The position numbers were made by a program, and so were the translations under genes. From Streptococcus cristatus (GTDB lineage: Bacteria; Bacillota; Bacilli; Lactobacillales; Streptococcaceae), in contig NZ_RJPT01000004.1 of assembly GCF_003943515.1 (NCBI RefSeq), forward strand, positions 77,819 through 141,818: a stretch of 64,000 nucleotides of DNA, written 5' to 3'. Under the pieces are notes generated by a model, which saw nothing but the letters and a program-made list of their open reading frames with translations, was not told the origin of the DNA and searched no databases. Shown here in pieces: positions 45,743 through 54,419 of this stretch (within the stretch, counting starts at the first letter, position 1; each line of letters starts with the position of its first letter).

Positions 45743-46660
45743 TTAATTTCGTCCTTTGAGAACAGCCTCAATGATAGCCATTCTGACAAAGACGCCATTT
45801 GTCATTTGTTCTACAATCCGAGATTTTGGAGCTTCAACCAAATGGTCTGCAATTTCTACATCGCGATTGACAGGCGCTGGGTGCATCAGGATAGCGTTAT
45901 CCTTCATACGATCATAGCGCTCTTGCGTCAAACCATGGAGTTTATGATAATTTTCCTTAGAGAAAATGGAGTTGTAGTCATGGCGTTCGTGCTGTACGCG
46001 GAGGAACATCATGACATCCACTTGGTCAATCACTTCGTCAATCGTTACGAACTTACCATAGTCAGCAAATTCCGCACTTCTCCACTCATCTGGACCAGCA
46101 AAGAAGAGCTCAGCGCCAAGACGTTTCAAGATTTGCATATTAGACTTGGCTACACGAGAGTGATCAAGGTCACCAGCGATAGCTACTTTCAAACCATCGA
46201 AATGACCGAACTCTTGGTAAATTGTCATCAAGTCAAGCAAACTTTGGCTTGGGTGCTGACCAGAACCATCACCACCATTTACGATAGAAGTTGTAATTGT
46301 TGGGCTTTCGATCAATTCTTTATAGTAATCCACCTCAGGGTGACGGATGACACAGACATCTACACCGAGAGCTGACATAGTCAAAATCGTGTCATACAAG
46401 GTTTCTCCCTTGTTGACTGAGCTTGTCTTGACATCAAAGTCAAGCAGGTCGCATCCAAGTTTTAATTCTGCTACTTCAAAAGCCTTGTGAGTCCGAGTTG
46501 AAGATTCAAAGAAGAGGTTTGCAACGATATGCTGCTCATCATAATGAACCTTTGCGCCGTTTTTAAATTCGATCCCGCGCTTGATCAAAGCCATTACTTC
46601 TTCGTTCGTAAGGTGTTCCATAGATACAAGATTTTTAAGTGCGATTTGATTTGATGACAT
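45743..46660 (-). CDS. pyrB: Aspartate carbamoyltransferase catalytic subunit
   Basis: Second enzyme of pyrimidine synthesis, 305 residues. The carbamoyl-phosphate loop [12 protein letters not shown], the [19 protein letters not shown] aspartate/CP segment, the 80s-loop SVNKGET and the late [12 protein letters not shown] are conserved. No regulatory PyrI gene is adjacent, as expected in Firmicutes. It follows pyrP by 56 bases in the pyrR-pyrP-pyrB operon. Confidence 0.97.
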   Translation of the reverse strand: MSSNQIALKNLVSMEHLTNEEVMALIKRGIEFKNGAKVHYDEQHIVANLFFESSTRTHKAFEVAELKLGCDLLDFDVKTSSVNKGETLYDTILTMSALGVDVCVIRHPEVDYYKELIESPTITTSIVNGGDGSGQHPSQSLLDLMTIYQEFGHFDGLKVAIAGDLDHSRVAKSNMQILKRLGAELFFAGPDEWRSAEFADYGKFVTIDEVIDQVDVMMFLRVQHERHDYNSIFSKENYHKLHGLTQERYDRMKDNAILMHPAPVNRDVEIADHLVEAPKSRIVEQMTNGVFVRMAIIEAVLKGRN

Positions 46661-46716
46661 GATGTTATACTCCTTTTTTATTAAAAACTTTGGACAAATG
46701 TAGCAATCTCGTCAGC

Positions 46717-47997
46717 CTAATTTTTAGGTTCTGGCAGGATGAGGTAGAGGGCAATTCCCAGAACAGTTGACAAGGCAACTCCTGAAACTTGCAGACCTGA
46801 TAGTTGCAGGGTCAGACCACCGATACCAGATACTAGAACGACACTAGCAATCAGCAGGTTCTTTTTGTTGTCAAAATTGGTTTGCGCTTCAATCAGAATT
46901 TTCAAACCGCTGGAAGCAATTACCCCGAAGAGGGCGATGGAAATGCCTCCCAAAACTGGACTTGGAATTGATTGGAGCAGGGCGGATACTTTTCCAACAA
47001 AACTCATGATAATCGCCAGTACAGCAGCACCAGCAATCACATAAACACTGTAGATTTTATTGAGCGCCATAACCCCGATATTTTCACCGTAGCTAGTCAC
47101 TGGCGGAGCACCAAAGATACCCGCGATAACCTGAGCCAGACCATCCCCAGCCAAAGTCTTATCCAAACCAGGCTCTTTAAAGAAATCCTTGCCTGTCAAG
47201 CTATTCAGAACCATTACATGCCCAAAGTGCTCTGTCATAGTTACAAAGGCGATCGGTGCCATTGTTAGAATTGCACTTGGATATAATTTAAAATCATAAT
47301 CTATAAACGGAAGATTCATCGGCGGAACGTGGAACCAAGAAGCTTTTGTCACGTTGGCAAAAGAGATAATCTCCTGACCTGTCACTGCTCCGGCAATCAG
47401 GGCAAAGATATAGCCAACAATCAAGCCCAGCAGAACTGGAATAATACCAACGATTTTCTTACCGTAGATGTTAAAGAGAATGACGCAGAGAAGGGTTACC
47501 ATCCCGATAGTAAAGTAGGTAATGTCGTAGACCTTTTGGTCGCCAACAGTCTTATACATGACATCGCCAACGGCTGTACCCGCTAGACTCAGACCAATCA
47601 CCATAATGATAGGCCCTACCACTACCGGTGGCAAAATCTTATCAATCCAGGTGTTCCCCGCGAATTTCACGATAAGGGCCACGATAAAGTAGACTAGACC
47701 ACCCGTGATAGCACCTTGTGCAACCGCAGCAATCCCATCTGTCTTCATTAGAATTTGCATGGCAGCGATATAAGCAAAGCTGGAACCCATATAAGCAGGG
47801 ATTTTGTACTTGGTCACTGTCAAGTGAGCCAGCGTTCCCAAACCACTTGAAAATAGAGCTACCGCTGGGTCAATTCCCACCAGAATCGGAACCAACACCG
47901 TTGCACCAAACATGGCGAATAAATGCTGGAATGAAAGCCCTAAGAGTAAGCCAGGTTTTGGCATATCATGGACATCGTATTTAACTTCTTGACTCAT
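46717..47997 (-). CDS. pyrP: Uracil permease
   Basis: Proton symporter for uracil of the NCS2 family, 426 residues with about 12-14 helices. The N-terminal [28 protein letters not shown] and the central substrate site [19 protein letters not shown] (Glu-His) are family hallmarks; [20 protein letters not shown] follows. The start overlaps pyrR by 4 bases. Confidence 0.96.
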   Translation of the reverse strand: MSQEVKYDVHDMPKPGLLLGLSFQHLFAMFGATVLVPILVGIDPAVALFSSGLGTLAHLTVTKYKIPAYMGSSFAYIAAMQILMKTDGIAAVAQGAITGGLVYFIVALIVKFAGNTWIDKILPPVVVGPIIMVIGLSLAGTAVGDVMYKTVGDQKVYDITYFTIGMVTLLCVILFNIYGKKIVGIIPVLLGLIVGYIFALIAGAVTGQEIISFANVTKASWFHVPPMNLPFIDYDFKLYPSAILTMAPIAFVTMTEHFGHVMVLNSLTGKDFFKEPGLDKTLAGDGLAQVIAGIFGAPPVTSYGENIGVMALNKIYSVYVIAGAAVLAIIMSFVGKVSALLQSIPSPVLGGISIALFGVIASSGLKILIEAQTNFDNKKNLLIASVVLVSGIGGLTLQLSGLQVSGVALSTVLGIALYLILPEPKN

Positions 47998-48521
47998 CTT
48001 GTCTCCTCCTCTACAATCAGAACTCGGTCCTGACCATCTTTTTCAGTCATTTCAACAATAATCTCTTCTCGGTGGCTCGTTGGAATATTTTTGCCAACAT
48101 AGTCTGCCCGAATCGGCAACTCACGGTGCCCGCGGTCCACTAGAACAGCGAGGCTGACGCGTGATGGCCGCCCATTGCTGACAAGATTATCAATGGCTGC
48201 GCGGATAGTCCGGCCTGTATAGAGCACATCGTCAACGATAATCACTTCGCGATCAGTAATGTCAACTGGAATCACTGTCGTGTCTTCCTTGACCTTGATA
48301 TCGTCTCGGAAGGGCTTTGTATCCACTTCGCAAACTGGAATCTCAATTTTCTCAAGCTGAGCCAGTCGTTGTTGGATGCGTTTGGCAATGAAAACCCCTC
48401 TGGTCTTAATGCCTGCCAAAACAATTTGGCTTAAATCCTTGTTGCGCTCGATGATTTCATAGGTGATTCGCGTGATGGCACGATTCATAGTGATCTCATC
48501 GACAACTTCCTTTGTCTTCAT
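47994..48521 (-). CDS. pyrR: PyrR bifunctional regulator/uracil phosphoribosyltransferase
   Basis: UMP-dependent RNA-binding attenuation protein that also has phosphoribosyltransferase activity, 175 residues. The PRPP loop is [18 protein letters not shown]. The start has AGGAGG upstream. It is the first gene of the operon and sits behind a leader containing a PyrR-binding hairpin and terminator, so it controls its own operon. Confidence 0.96.
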   Translation of the reverse strand: MKTKEVVDEITMNRAITRITYEIIERNKDLSQIVLAGIKTRGVFIAKRIQQRLAQLEKIEIPVCEVDTKPFRDDIKVKEDTTVIPVDITDREVIIVDDVLYTGRTIRAAIDNLVSNGRPSRVSLAVLVDRGHRELPIRADYVGKNIPTSHREEIIVEMTEKDGQDRVLIVEEETR

Positions 48522-48541
48522 CTAAACCTCCTAAAAACATT

Positions 48542-48664
48542 AAAAAAGCCTCCTTTTGCAAGGAGACCTCAGAAAATAGAGACAGGCTGAAACAAGACGC
48601 ACTTGTCACACTCCACCCATCATTTTTACTTTGCTCCTTGCCTATCTCTCTGGATAGAATTAAA
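48542..48664 (-). promoter_or_regulatory. PyrR-responsive attenuator
   Basis: On the minus strand the leader contains the PyrR-binding loop sequence (ATCCAGAGAG within a hairpin, about 48636-48664), an intervening antiterminator region, and a CTCCTT-GCAA-AAGGAG hairpin followed by GCTTTTTT (48542-48566) just before pyrR. This is the standard pyr attenuator order. Confidence 0.85.
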
Positions 48665-48684
48665 GGACTATTTAATTGTTTATA

Positions 48685-48713
48685 ACTATACCACAATTTC
48701 AATTCCATTTCAA
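48685..48713 (-). promoter_or_regulatory. pyr operon promoter
   Basis: On the minus strand TTGAAA, 17 bases, TATAGT, directly upstream of the attenuator. Confidence 0.75.
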
Positions 48714-48806
48714 GAAAAAAATAAACTTTTTTCATGAGAAATTGCTAATCCATTTTAACAAAATAAAAAACAGAGAACATCTGTTTTCTATTCCTATTAT
48801 AAGAAT

Positions 48807-49433
48807 CTAAGCTTTCTTCTTTGAAAATGAGATAGATTTGATTCCGTAAAAAATATAACCAAAGACCAGATAGGCCACAAAGATAATCAAGCACATCTTG
48901 ATAACATAAGGCCAACCGCGCTTATAGACATTCAGGAAAAAGTAGGGAAAGGGTTTATCCTTGGCATTTGGAATATCAATTTTCAAGAAAAAACCGTTAA
49001 TCAGGGCAAAAATCATGTAAATCAGTGGAACACTTGTCCAAGAAATGGGATCAAACCAACGATACTGCCGAGTCTTATCAAATACAAGAGTATCAAAGAA
49101 AAACATGAGGGGTACAATATAATGGCAAAGGAAATTTTCCAGCCGATAAAAATCGGTCGCAATCGGAGCTAGGAGCAGGTGATAGACCACGCAGGTAATC
49201 ATGATACACATGGTCACGCCGCCCTTCACGCGCAACAGCTTGGAACTCTCCCAGTTATTGTCCGTCCACATTCTAAAAATGAGATAGGCGGTGAATAATA
49301 GAACCAGAAGATTAGACAAGACCGTGTAGTACATTAGCATTCCCACGCCAAGTTTAGCAATTTCCAGATAGACTCCTACAAAGGCCAAAACCAGAAGAAG
49401 AAGGCGATAAGCAAGAATTACTTTTTTATTCAT
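48807..49433 (-). CDS. Pr6Pr family membrane protein
   Basis: 208-residue membrane protein with about six helices matching the Pr6Pr (FAR-17a/AIG1-like) family of unknown function: YRLLLLVLAFVGVYLEIAKL at the start, YTVLSNLLVLLFTAYLIFR, a CHYIVPLMFFFDTLVFD helix with the conserved His, and PLIYMIFALINGFF. The gene follows the PhnA-like gene by 8 bases, so both are co-transcribed from the region near 49.8 kb. Confidence 0.85.
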   Translation of the reverse strand: MNKKVILAYRLLLLVLAFVGVYLEIAKLGVGMLMYYTVLSNLLVLLFTAYLIFRMWTDNNWESSKLLRVKGGVTMCIMITCVVYHLLLAPIATDFYRLENFLCHYIVPLMFFFDTLVFDKTRQYRWFDPISWTSVPLIYMIFALINGFFLKIDIPNAKDKPFPYFFLNVYKRGWPYVIKMCLIIFVAYLVFGYIFYGIKSISFSKKKA

Positions 49434-49441
49434 AGCGCTTC

Positions 49442-49780
49442 TCAGATTTTCTTGACAAATTCTGACTTGAGCTTCATAGCACCAAATCCGTCAATCTTAC
49501 AGTCAATATTGTGGTCGCCTTCGACGATGCGGATATTTTTCACGCGCGTTCCTTGTTTGAGATCCTTAGGAGCACCCTTGACTTTCAAGTCCTTGATTAA
49601 GGTAACTGTATCCCCATCGGCCAACTGGTTTCCATTCGCATCAATAGCCACTGGACCAGCTTCTCCTGCTGCAACTTCTGCAGGATCCCATTCATAGGCA
49701 CATTCTGGACAAACCAAGAGGACACCATCTTTATAAACGTATTCTGAGTTACATTTTGGGCAATTTGGTAAATTATTCAT
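49442..49780 (-). CDS. PhnA/YjdM family zinc-ribbon protein
   Basis: 112-residue cytosolic protein with an N-terminal zinc ribbon ([21 protein letters not shown], four cysteines) and the C-terminal PhnA domain ([29 protein letters not shown]). The family is often called alkylphosphonate-utilisation protein, but that name comes from genomic position in E. coli; real function is unknown. Confidence 0.9.
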   Translation of the reverse strand: MNNLPNCPKCNSEYVYKDGVLLVCPECAYEWDPAEVAAGEAGPVAIDANGNQLADGDTVTLIKDLKVKGAPKDLKQGTRVKNIRIVEGDHNIDCKIDGFGAMKLKSEFVKKI

Positions 49781-49924
49781 TAATTCATTTCTCCTTATAA
49801 GTGGGCAGACATTCAGAAAAGAATAAGAACCGAATGACAGCCATATTTTACCGTCTTATTATACGATATTTTATCTTATTTGACAAATGTGTCCAGAAAA
49901 TCATCCTATTTTCAAAAAATTTTC

Positions 49925-49968
49925 TTGACTTTTGTGACAAAACAATGTACTATTCTAATGTATATACA
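49925..49968 (+). promoter_or_regulatory. niaX promoter with palindromic operator
   Basis: TTGACT, 17 bases, TACTAT (-10 at 49948-49953), followed at 49959-49968 by the perfect 10-base palindrome TGTATATACA (extended to TAA...TTA). The palindrome sits at the transcription start and is a good candidate operator for the niacin repressor encoded next door. Confidence 0.65.
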
Positions 49969-49988
49969 GTTATTTTAAGGAGATTATT

Positions 49989-50513
49989 ATGAAACCAAAA
50001 TCTAAAAATCAGTTTATGACACTGACCGCTTTCTTGACTGCCCTAGCCATTGTTATCCCGCTGGTTATGCCGATTAAGATTGTCATTCCGCCCGCTTCCT
50101 TCACTTTAGCTAGCCACGTTGCTATCTTTCTAGCCATGTTTATCTCGCCCCTCATGACAGTCATTGTCGTTCTCGGCTCTACCATCGGATTTTTCATGTC
50201 TGGCCTTCCTTTCATCATCACCCTGAGAGCCCTGTCTCACCTGCTCTTCGGGACTATCGGCGCTTTTTACCTGCAAAAGCATCCTGAAACACTGGACAGT
50301 CAGAAAAAGACCTGGATCTTTAATTTTGTGCTGGCCCTGATTCATGCCTTTGGTGAGGTAGTGGTCTGCATTCTCTTTTATACGACAACAGCCTATCCGG
50401 CGAATGCCTTCTATATCCTCTTTGGTTTAGTTGGATTTGGTACAATCGTTCATAGCATGGTGGACTTTGTCATTGCCAAATTTGTCTATCAGGCTCTGAA
50501 AAAGATTCGCTAA
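49989..50513 (+). CDS. niaX: Niacin ECF transporter S component NiaX
   Basis: 174-residue membrane protein with about five helices, the substrate-binding component of an energy-coupling factor transporter. The N-terminus has FMTLTAFLTALAIVIPLVMP and a polar PIKIVIPPASFTLASHV loop, then ISPLMTVIVVLGSTIGFFM. The niacin assignment is supported mainly by the adjacent NiaR-type regulator and resemblance to streptococcal NiaX. Shared ECF components are encoded elsewhere. Confidence 0.85.
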   Translation: MKPKSKNQFMTLTAFLTALAIVIPLVMPIKIVIPPASFTLASHVAIFLAMFISPLMTVIVVLGSTIGFFMSGLPFIITLRALSHLLFGTIGAFYLQKHPETLDSQKKTWIFNFVLALIHAFGEVVVCILFYTTTAYPANAFYILFGLVGFGTIVHSMVDFVIAKFVYQALKKIR

Positions 50514-50551
50514 ACCTTGAATCTTCTAGAGATTTGATTTACAATGAAGTT

Positions 50552-51064
50552 ATGACAAAAAAACGAAGAAATGATGTATTAGAGCTTTTAAAAGAAGCTC
50601 GCCAACCTTTAAACGGACAATTTTTGGCGGAACAATTTCATGTTACTCGCCAAATCATCGTTCAGGATATTGCTCTGCTGCGGGCCGATGGTTCTCCTAT
50701 TATCAGTACCAATAGGGGCTATCTCTATAAGGAAAGTAATGAACCCGCTCATTGTCATAGACTCTTTAAACTCAAACACAAGGCGGACGATATCGAAGCC
50801 GAACTTTTGGCCATCGTTGATAATGGCGGGCGGGTGCAAAATATCATGATTGAGCATCCTGTCTATGGGGAAATCCAGACCTATCTGAAATTGACCTGCC
50901 GTCGCGATGTGCAGCAATTTTTAGAGCAAGTCTCAGAGAGCGATTTTCGTGCCTTATCCGAGCTAACAAATGGAGTTCACTACCATCTAATCGAAGCGGA
51001 TTCTCAGCAGGACTTAGACTATATAGAGGAAGCCTTAGCTACACTGGGCTTTCTGCAAGAATAA
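50552..51064 (+). CDS. niaR: NiaR (YrxA-like) niacin-responsive transcriptional repressor
   Basis: 170-residue regulator with an N-terminal HTH_11 domain (LNGQFLAEQFHVTRQIIVQDIALLR) and a C-terminal 3H domain, named for three conserved His; HCHRLFKLKH, IEHPVYGEI and NGVHYHLIE are present and would bind metal and niacin. The ATG 50552 is used, though no good ribosome site precedes it; a TTG 18 bases upstream is the alternative. It lies 38 bases after niaX and probably represses the pair. Confidence 0.88.
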   Translation: MTKKRRNDVLELLKEARQPLNGQFLAEQFHVTRQIIVQDIALLRADGSPIISTNRGYLYKESNEPAHCHRLFKLKHKADDIEAELLAIVDNGGRVQNIMIEHPVYGEIQTYLKLTCRRDVQQFLEQVSESDFRALSELTNGVHYHLIEADSQQDLDYIEEALATLGFLQE

Positions 51065-51202
51065 GCACGAGGCAAATATTCTAGATTGAACCAGTTTTGA
51101 AGGGAATTCAAGGCTGGTTTTTATATTTTGAATAAACAAGAAACTTTGTCAACTTCCTAGAAATAAGGTAGAATAAGAGAAAGAAATCTGTAGGGGGACA
51201 GA

Positions 51203-52492
51203 ATGGCAGCAAAAGCTAAATACCAAGTTATCATGGATAAAATTATTAGGGACATTGACAAGGGAAGGCTTACTACGGGGCAAAAGATTCCCTCCGTCCG
51301 CAAGCTGGCAGACCGCTACCATTGCAGTAAAGATACTGCTCAGAAGGCTCTGATTGAACTTCGTTATCAGAAGTACATCTATGCTGTACCTAAGAGTGGC
51401 TACTATGTCTTGGAAAATGACCAAAATAAAAAGGAAGATATAGAGCTGGCTGTGACAGACGACCGCCACCAAGCCTATGAAGACTTCCGCCTGTGTGTCA
51501 ATGAAACGCTGATCGGTCGAGAAAACTATCTTTTTAACTACTATTCCCAACAAGAAGGACTGGAGGAGTTGCGACAGTCAGTCCAGCGCTTGCTCTTGGA
51601 CTCTGCAGTTTACACTTCTGTAGATAATTTAATTCTGACTTCCGGTACCCAGCAAGCCCTCTACATTCTCTCTCAGATTGACTTCCCTAATAGAAAAGAG
51701 ACCATTCTGGTTGAGCAGCCCACCTACCACCGAATCAATGATATACTGCTAAATCAGAAATTGCCTTATGAGACCATTGAACGTAAACCGACTGGGATTG
51801 ACCTGAAAGAGTTAGAGAGAATTTTTCAAACAAGGCGGATCAAGTTTTTCTATACGATTCCCCGCTTTCACTATCCACTAGGACATTCATACAGTCGTCA
51901 GGAAAAGGAAGAAATCCTTGCCCTCGCTGAGCGTTATGATGTCTATATCGTTGAAGACGACTATCTGGCTGACTTTGACAGCAAGCGGGAACTACCCTTT
52001 CATTATATAGATGACAGCCAGCATGTCCTCTATATCAAGTCTTTTTCTACCAGTCTCTTTCCTGCCCTGCGCATCACGGCCTTGGCTCTGCCACCACATA
52101 TTCGAGAAACCTTTCTATCCTATAAAATAGCGGTTGACTACGACAGTAACCTCATCATGCAAAAGGCTCTATCCCTCTATATTGACAATCTGATGTTTGA
52201 AAAGAATCGCCTAGCCTTGCTGAACCGGCTGGAAACTGAAAAAAATAAGGCACAATTCCTCTTGGACGACCTTCATTTCCCTCTGCCCCACCAGTTGACA
52301 ACAGATGGCGTGATTTTTAACCTCCAATCCCTTCCCTCAGTCAGCTCCCTCAAACACAGCAAGCTGCCGCTGGACTTTTTTGAAAGCAGCTACATTCAGA
52401 CCTGCCCCTACCACTATGCTAAGCTAGGGTTTGATGATTTAAAGGAAAATTTGGAAAAATTTAAAGACTATCTAGAAAAGAGAGTGGGATAG
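51203..52492 (+). CDS. MocR/PdxR-type GntR regulator with aminotransferase-like domain
   Basis: 429-residue protein with an N-terminal GntR winged helix (KIPSVRKLADRYHCSKDTAQK, residues 28-48) fused to a fold-type I aminotransferase domain. PLP contacts can be seen: LTSGTQQALYIL, YIVEDDYLADF (Asp) and the Schiff-base Lys in YIKSFSTSLFPALRI. Members regulate PLP, GABA or amino-acid genes; target unknown and no neighbouring target gene is evident. The gene's stop codon lies inside copy D of the 175-bp element, so the last three residues (R-V-G) are element-encoded. Confidence 0.88.
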   Translation: MAAKAKYQVIMDKIIRDIDKGRLTTGQKIPSVRKLADRYHCSKDTAQKALIELRYQKYIYAVPKSGYYVLENDQNKKEDIELAVTDDRHQAYEDFRLCVNETLIGRENYLFNYYSQQEGLEELRQSVQRLLLDSAVYTSVDNLILTSGTQQALYILSQIDFPNRKETILVEQPTYHRINDILLNQKLPYETIERKPTGIDLKELERIFQTRRIKFFYTIPRFHYPLGHSYSRQEKEEILALAERYDVYIVEDDYLADFDSKRELPFHYIDDSQHVLYIKSFSTSLFPALRITALALPPHIRETFLSYKIAVDYDSNLIMQKALSLYIDNLMFEKNRLALLNRLETEKNKAQFLLDDLHFPLPHQLTTDGVIFNLQSLPSVSSLKHSKLPLDFFESSYIQTCPYHYAKLGFDDLKENLEKFKDYLEKRVG

Positions 52493-52654
52493 AAATCGGT
52501 AATTCGTTAGAATTCGATTTCGTCGTCCCACCTCCGCACAGTTGAGTAGGGCTGTAAAAGCTGATGAAATCAGCCTAGTAGAGCCCATTCAACCACTGCG
52601 TCTTGCTCGACAATCCAAAAACAATTGAGAGGCTAGAACTTTTGTCCCAGCCTC
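52480..52654 (-). repeat. 175-bp 3'-UTR element, copy D
   Basis: Its GAGGCTGGGACAAAAG end faces the ABC exporter gene (stop 52680, 25 bases away), matching the orientation of the other copies relative to their gene. Its far end overlaps the 3' end of the regulator gene on the other strand and supplies that gene's TAG through a C-to-T change (GGGATAG instead of GGGACAG). Confidence 0.9.
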
Positions 52655-52679
52655 TTTTCTTTGAATTTTTCCTTGTTTT

Positions 52680-54419
52680 TCAGGCATCCAACATTCCAGC
52701 CTGTAACTGGTACATCTTCTTGTACGTCCCATTTTGTGCTAAGAGCTCTTCGTGGCTACCAGACTCAATAATGCGCCCCTTATCTAAAACGTAGATGCAA
52801 TTGGCATCCTGAATCGTGGACAACCGATGGGCGATGGCAATGGTGGTTCGCCCCTGCCGCATTTTCCGGAGAGAATGCTGGATCAGCTCCTCAGTCTCCG
52901 AATCGATATTGGCAGTGGCTTCATCCAAAATCAAGATTTTAGGCTTAGTTGCGATGGTTCTGGCAAAAGCCAAAAGCTGTCGTTGGCCACTAGAGAAGGT
53001 GGAACCTCGCTCAGTAACCGGATTATCATATCCCAGAGGTAGTTGGCTGATAAAGTCATGGGCATCAACAAAGCGAGCTGCTTCTTCGACCTCCGCTTGC
53101 GAAAGATTTTCCTGATACATGCGGATATTGGAGGCAATGGTGCCGTGGTAGAGGAAGGGATCCTGCAAGACAAGACCGATATTGCGTCGTAATTCTGCTT
53201 GACTATAGTCTCTGATGTCTCTGCCATCAATAAGAATCTTACCTTTTTCAAATTCATAAAAGCGCAGGAAAAGATTGATAATGGAGGATTTTCCCGAACC
53301 CGTTGCCCCAACAAAGGCAATCGTCTCACCTTGCTTGACGCTAAAGGAAATATCCTTTAGAATTTCTCTCTTTCCGTCATAAGAAAAGCTCACATGCTCA
53401 AAGTCAATATTGCCCGCCTGAATCTCAGGTCCTTCTTCTGCTTGGTCAGGCTCAAAGTCTCGACGATCCATCAGTTCAAAAACGCGCTCCGCAGCCACCA
53501 TGGATGTCTGAAGAACTGAGTAATTTTGCATGACATCGATCAAGGGATTGAAAAGCTGGTTGACATACTGGATGAAAGCATACATGACACCTGCAGTCAC
53601 TCCAGCTACTTGCCAGCTCAAGCCGAAATAAGTCAGAATGACTGCATAAGCCAAGATTTTCAGCAAGGACATGGCTGGGCGCAGAAAGAGGCTGTTCACA
53701 TTCAGATAGCGATTGCTAAAGTCCAAATGTTCTCCATTGATTGCTTCAAATTCTTTGATTAATCGTTTTTCCTGACCGAAAGCTTGGATGATTCGCATCC
53801 CTTCAATGCTCTCAGAAAGTTTGACATTGAGGTCGCTTAGTTTAGCTCGAACTTGCTTGAGCAAGCGATTGGACAGCCGCTGATACAGCACAATAGAGCC
53901 AAGCATGATAGGCAAAAAGAGGACAATCAGAAGAGTCAGTCGCCAATTCAGAGCCAGCATGGTTGCGATCGTCACCACCAAGATAAGCATGGAGCTGAGA
54001 AAGTTAGAAAAAATGCTGCTAAACATATCAGCCACTGACTGGGTATCGTTTGTCAAGCGAGAAACGATAGCCCCTACTACTGTCTGGTCAAAGTAAGCCG
54101 TGCCTAATTGCTGCATATTCGCAAAAGTTTCCTGCCGAAGATCGCGAACAACGCTGTAGGCCACCCGTGCAAAGGCATATTGTCCCAGAAAAGTAAGGAG
54201 TACTCGCAAAAGAAAGAGGCCATAGTAAATCCCCAGCAGATAGAGGCCACTTGTGGCTGCTTCTCGGCTGACAAACTGATCAATATAAGAACGAGCCAAG
54301 AGCGGCAAGGCCGTTGTCACCAAGGTTGTCGCAAAAATAAAAGCTAGAGCCAGTAGGCTAATCCATTTGTAGCGCCACATATAGCCTAGGAGGCGTCTAA
54401 AAGTTGATTGTTTTATCAT
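52680..54419 (-). CDS. ABC transporter, fused permease/ATPase (heterodimeric multidrug exporter subunit)
   Basis: 579-residue half-transporter with six N-terminal membrane helices (about residues 15-300) and a C-terminal ATPase. Walker A is VGATGSGKSS, the signature is degenerate (TFSSGQRQLL), Walker B ILILDEATANID keeps the catalytic Glu, and the H-loop is AIAHRLSTI. The altered signature complements the Glu-to-Asp change in the partner, giving one degenerate and one competent ATP site, as in LmrCD and BmrCD. It overlaps the partner gene by 4 bases. Confidence 0.93.
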   Translation of the reverse strand: MIKQSTFRRLLGYMWRYKWISLLALAFIFATTLVTTALPLLARSYIDQFVSREAATSGLYLLGIYYGLFLLRVLLTFLGQYAFARVAYSVVRDLRQETFANMQQLGTAYFDQTVVGAIVSRLTNDTQSVADMFSSIFSNFLSSMLILVVTIATMLALNWRLTLLIVLFLPIMLGSIVLYQRLSNRLLKQVRAKLSDLNVKLSESIEGMRIIQAFGQEKRLIKEFEAINGEHLDFSNRYLNVNSLFLRPAMSLLKILAYAVILTYFGLSWQVAGVTAGVMYAFIQYVNQLFNPLIDVMQNYSVLQTSMVAAERVFELMDRRDFEPDQAEEGPEIQAGNIDFEHVSFSYDGKREILKDISFSVKQGETIAFVGATGSGKSSIINLFLRFYEFEKGKILIDGRDIRDYSQAELRRNIGLVLQDPFLYHGTIASNIRMYQENLSQAEVEEAARFVDAHDFISQLPLGYDNPVTERGSTFSSGQRQLLAFARTIATKPKILILDEATANIDSETEELIQHSLRKMRQGRTTIAIAHRLSTIQDANCIYVLDKGRIIESGSHEELLAQNGTYKKMYQLQAGMLDA

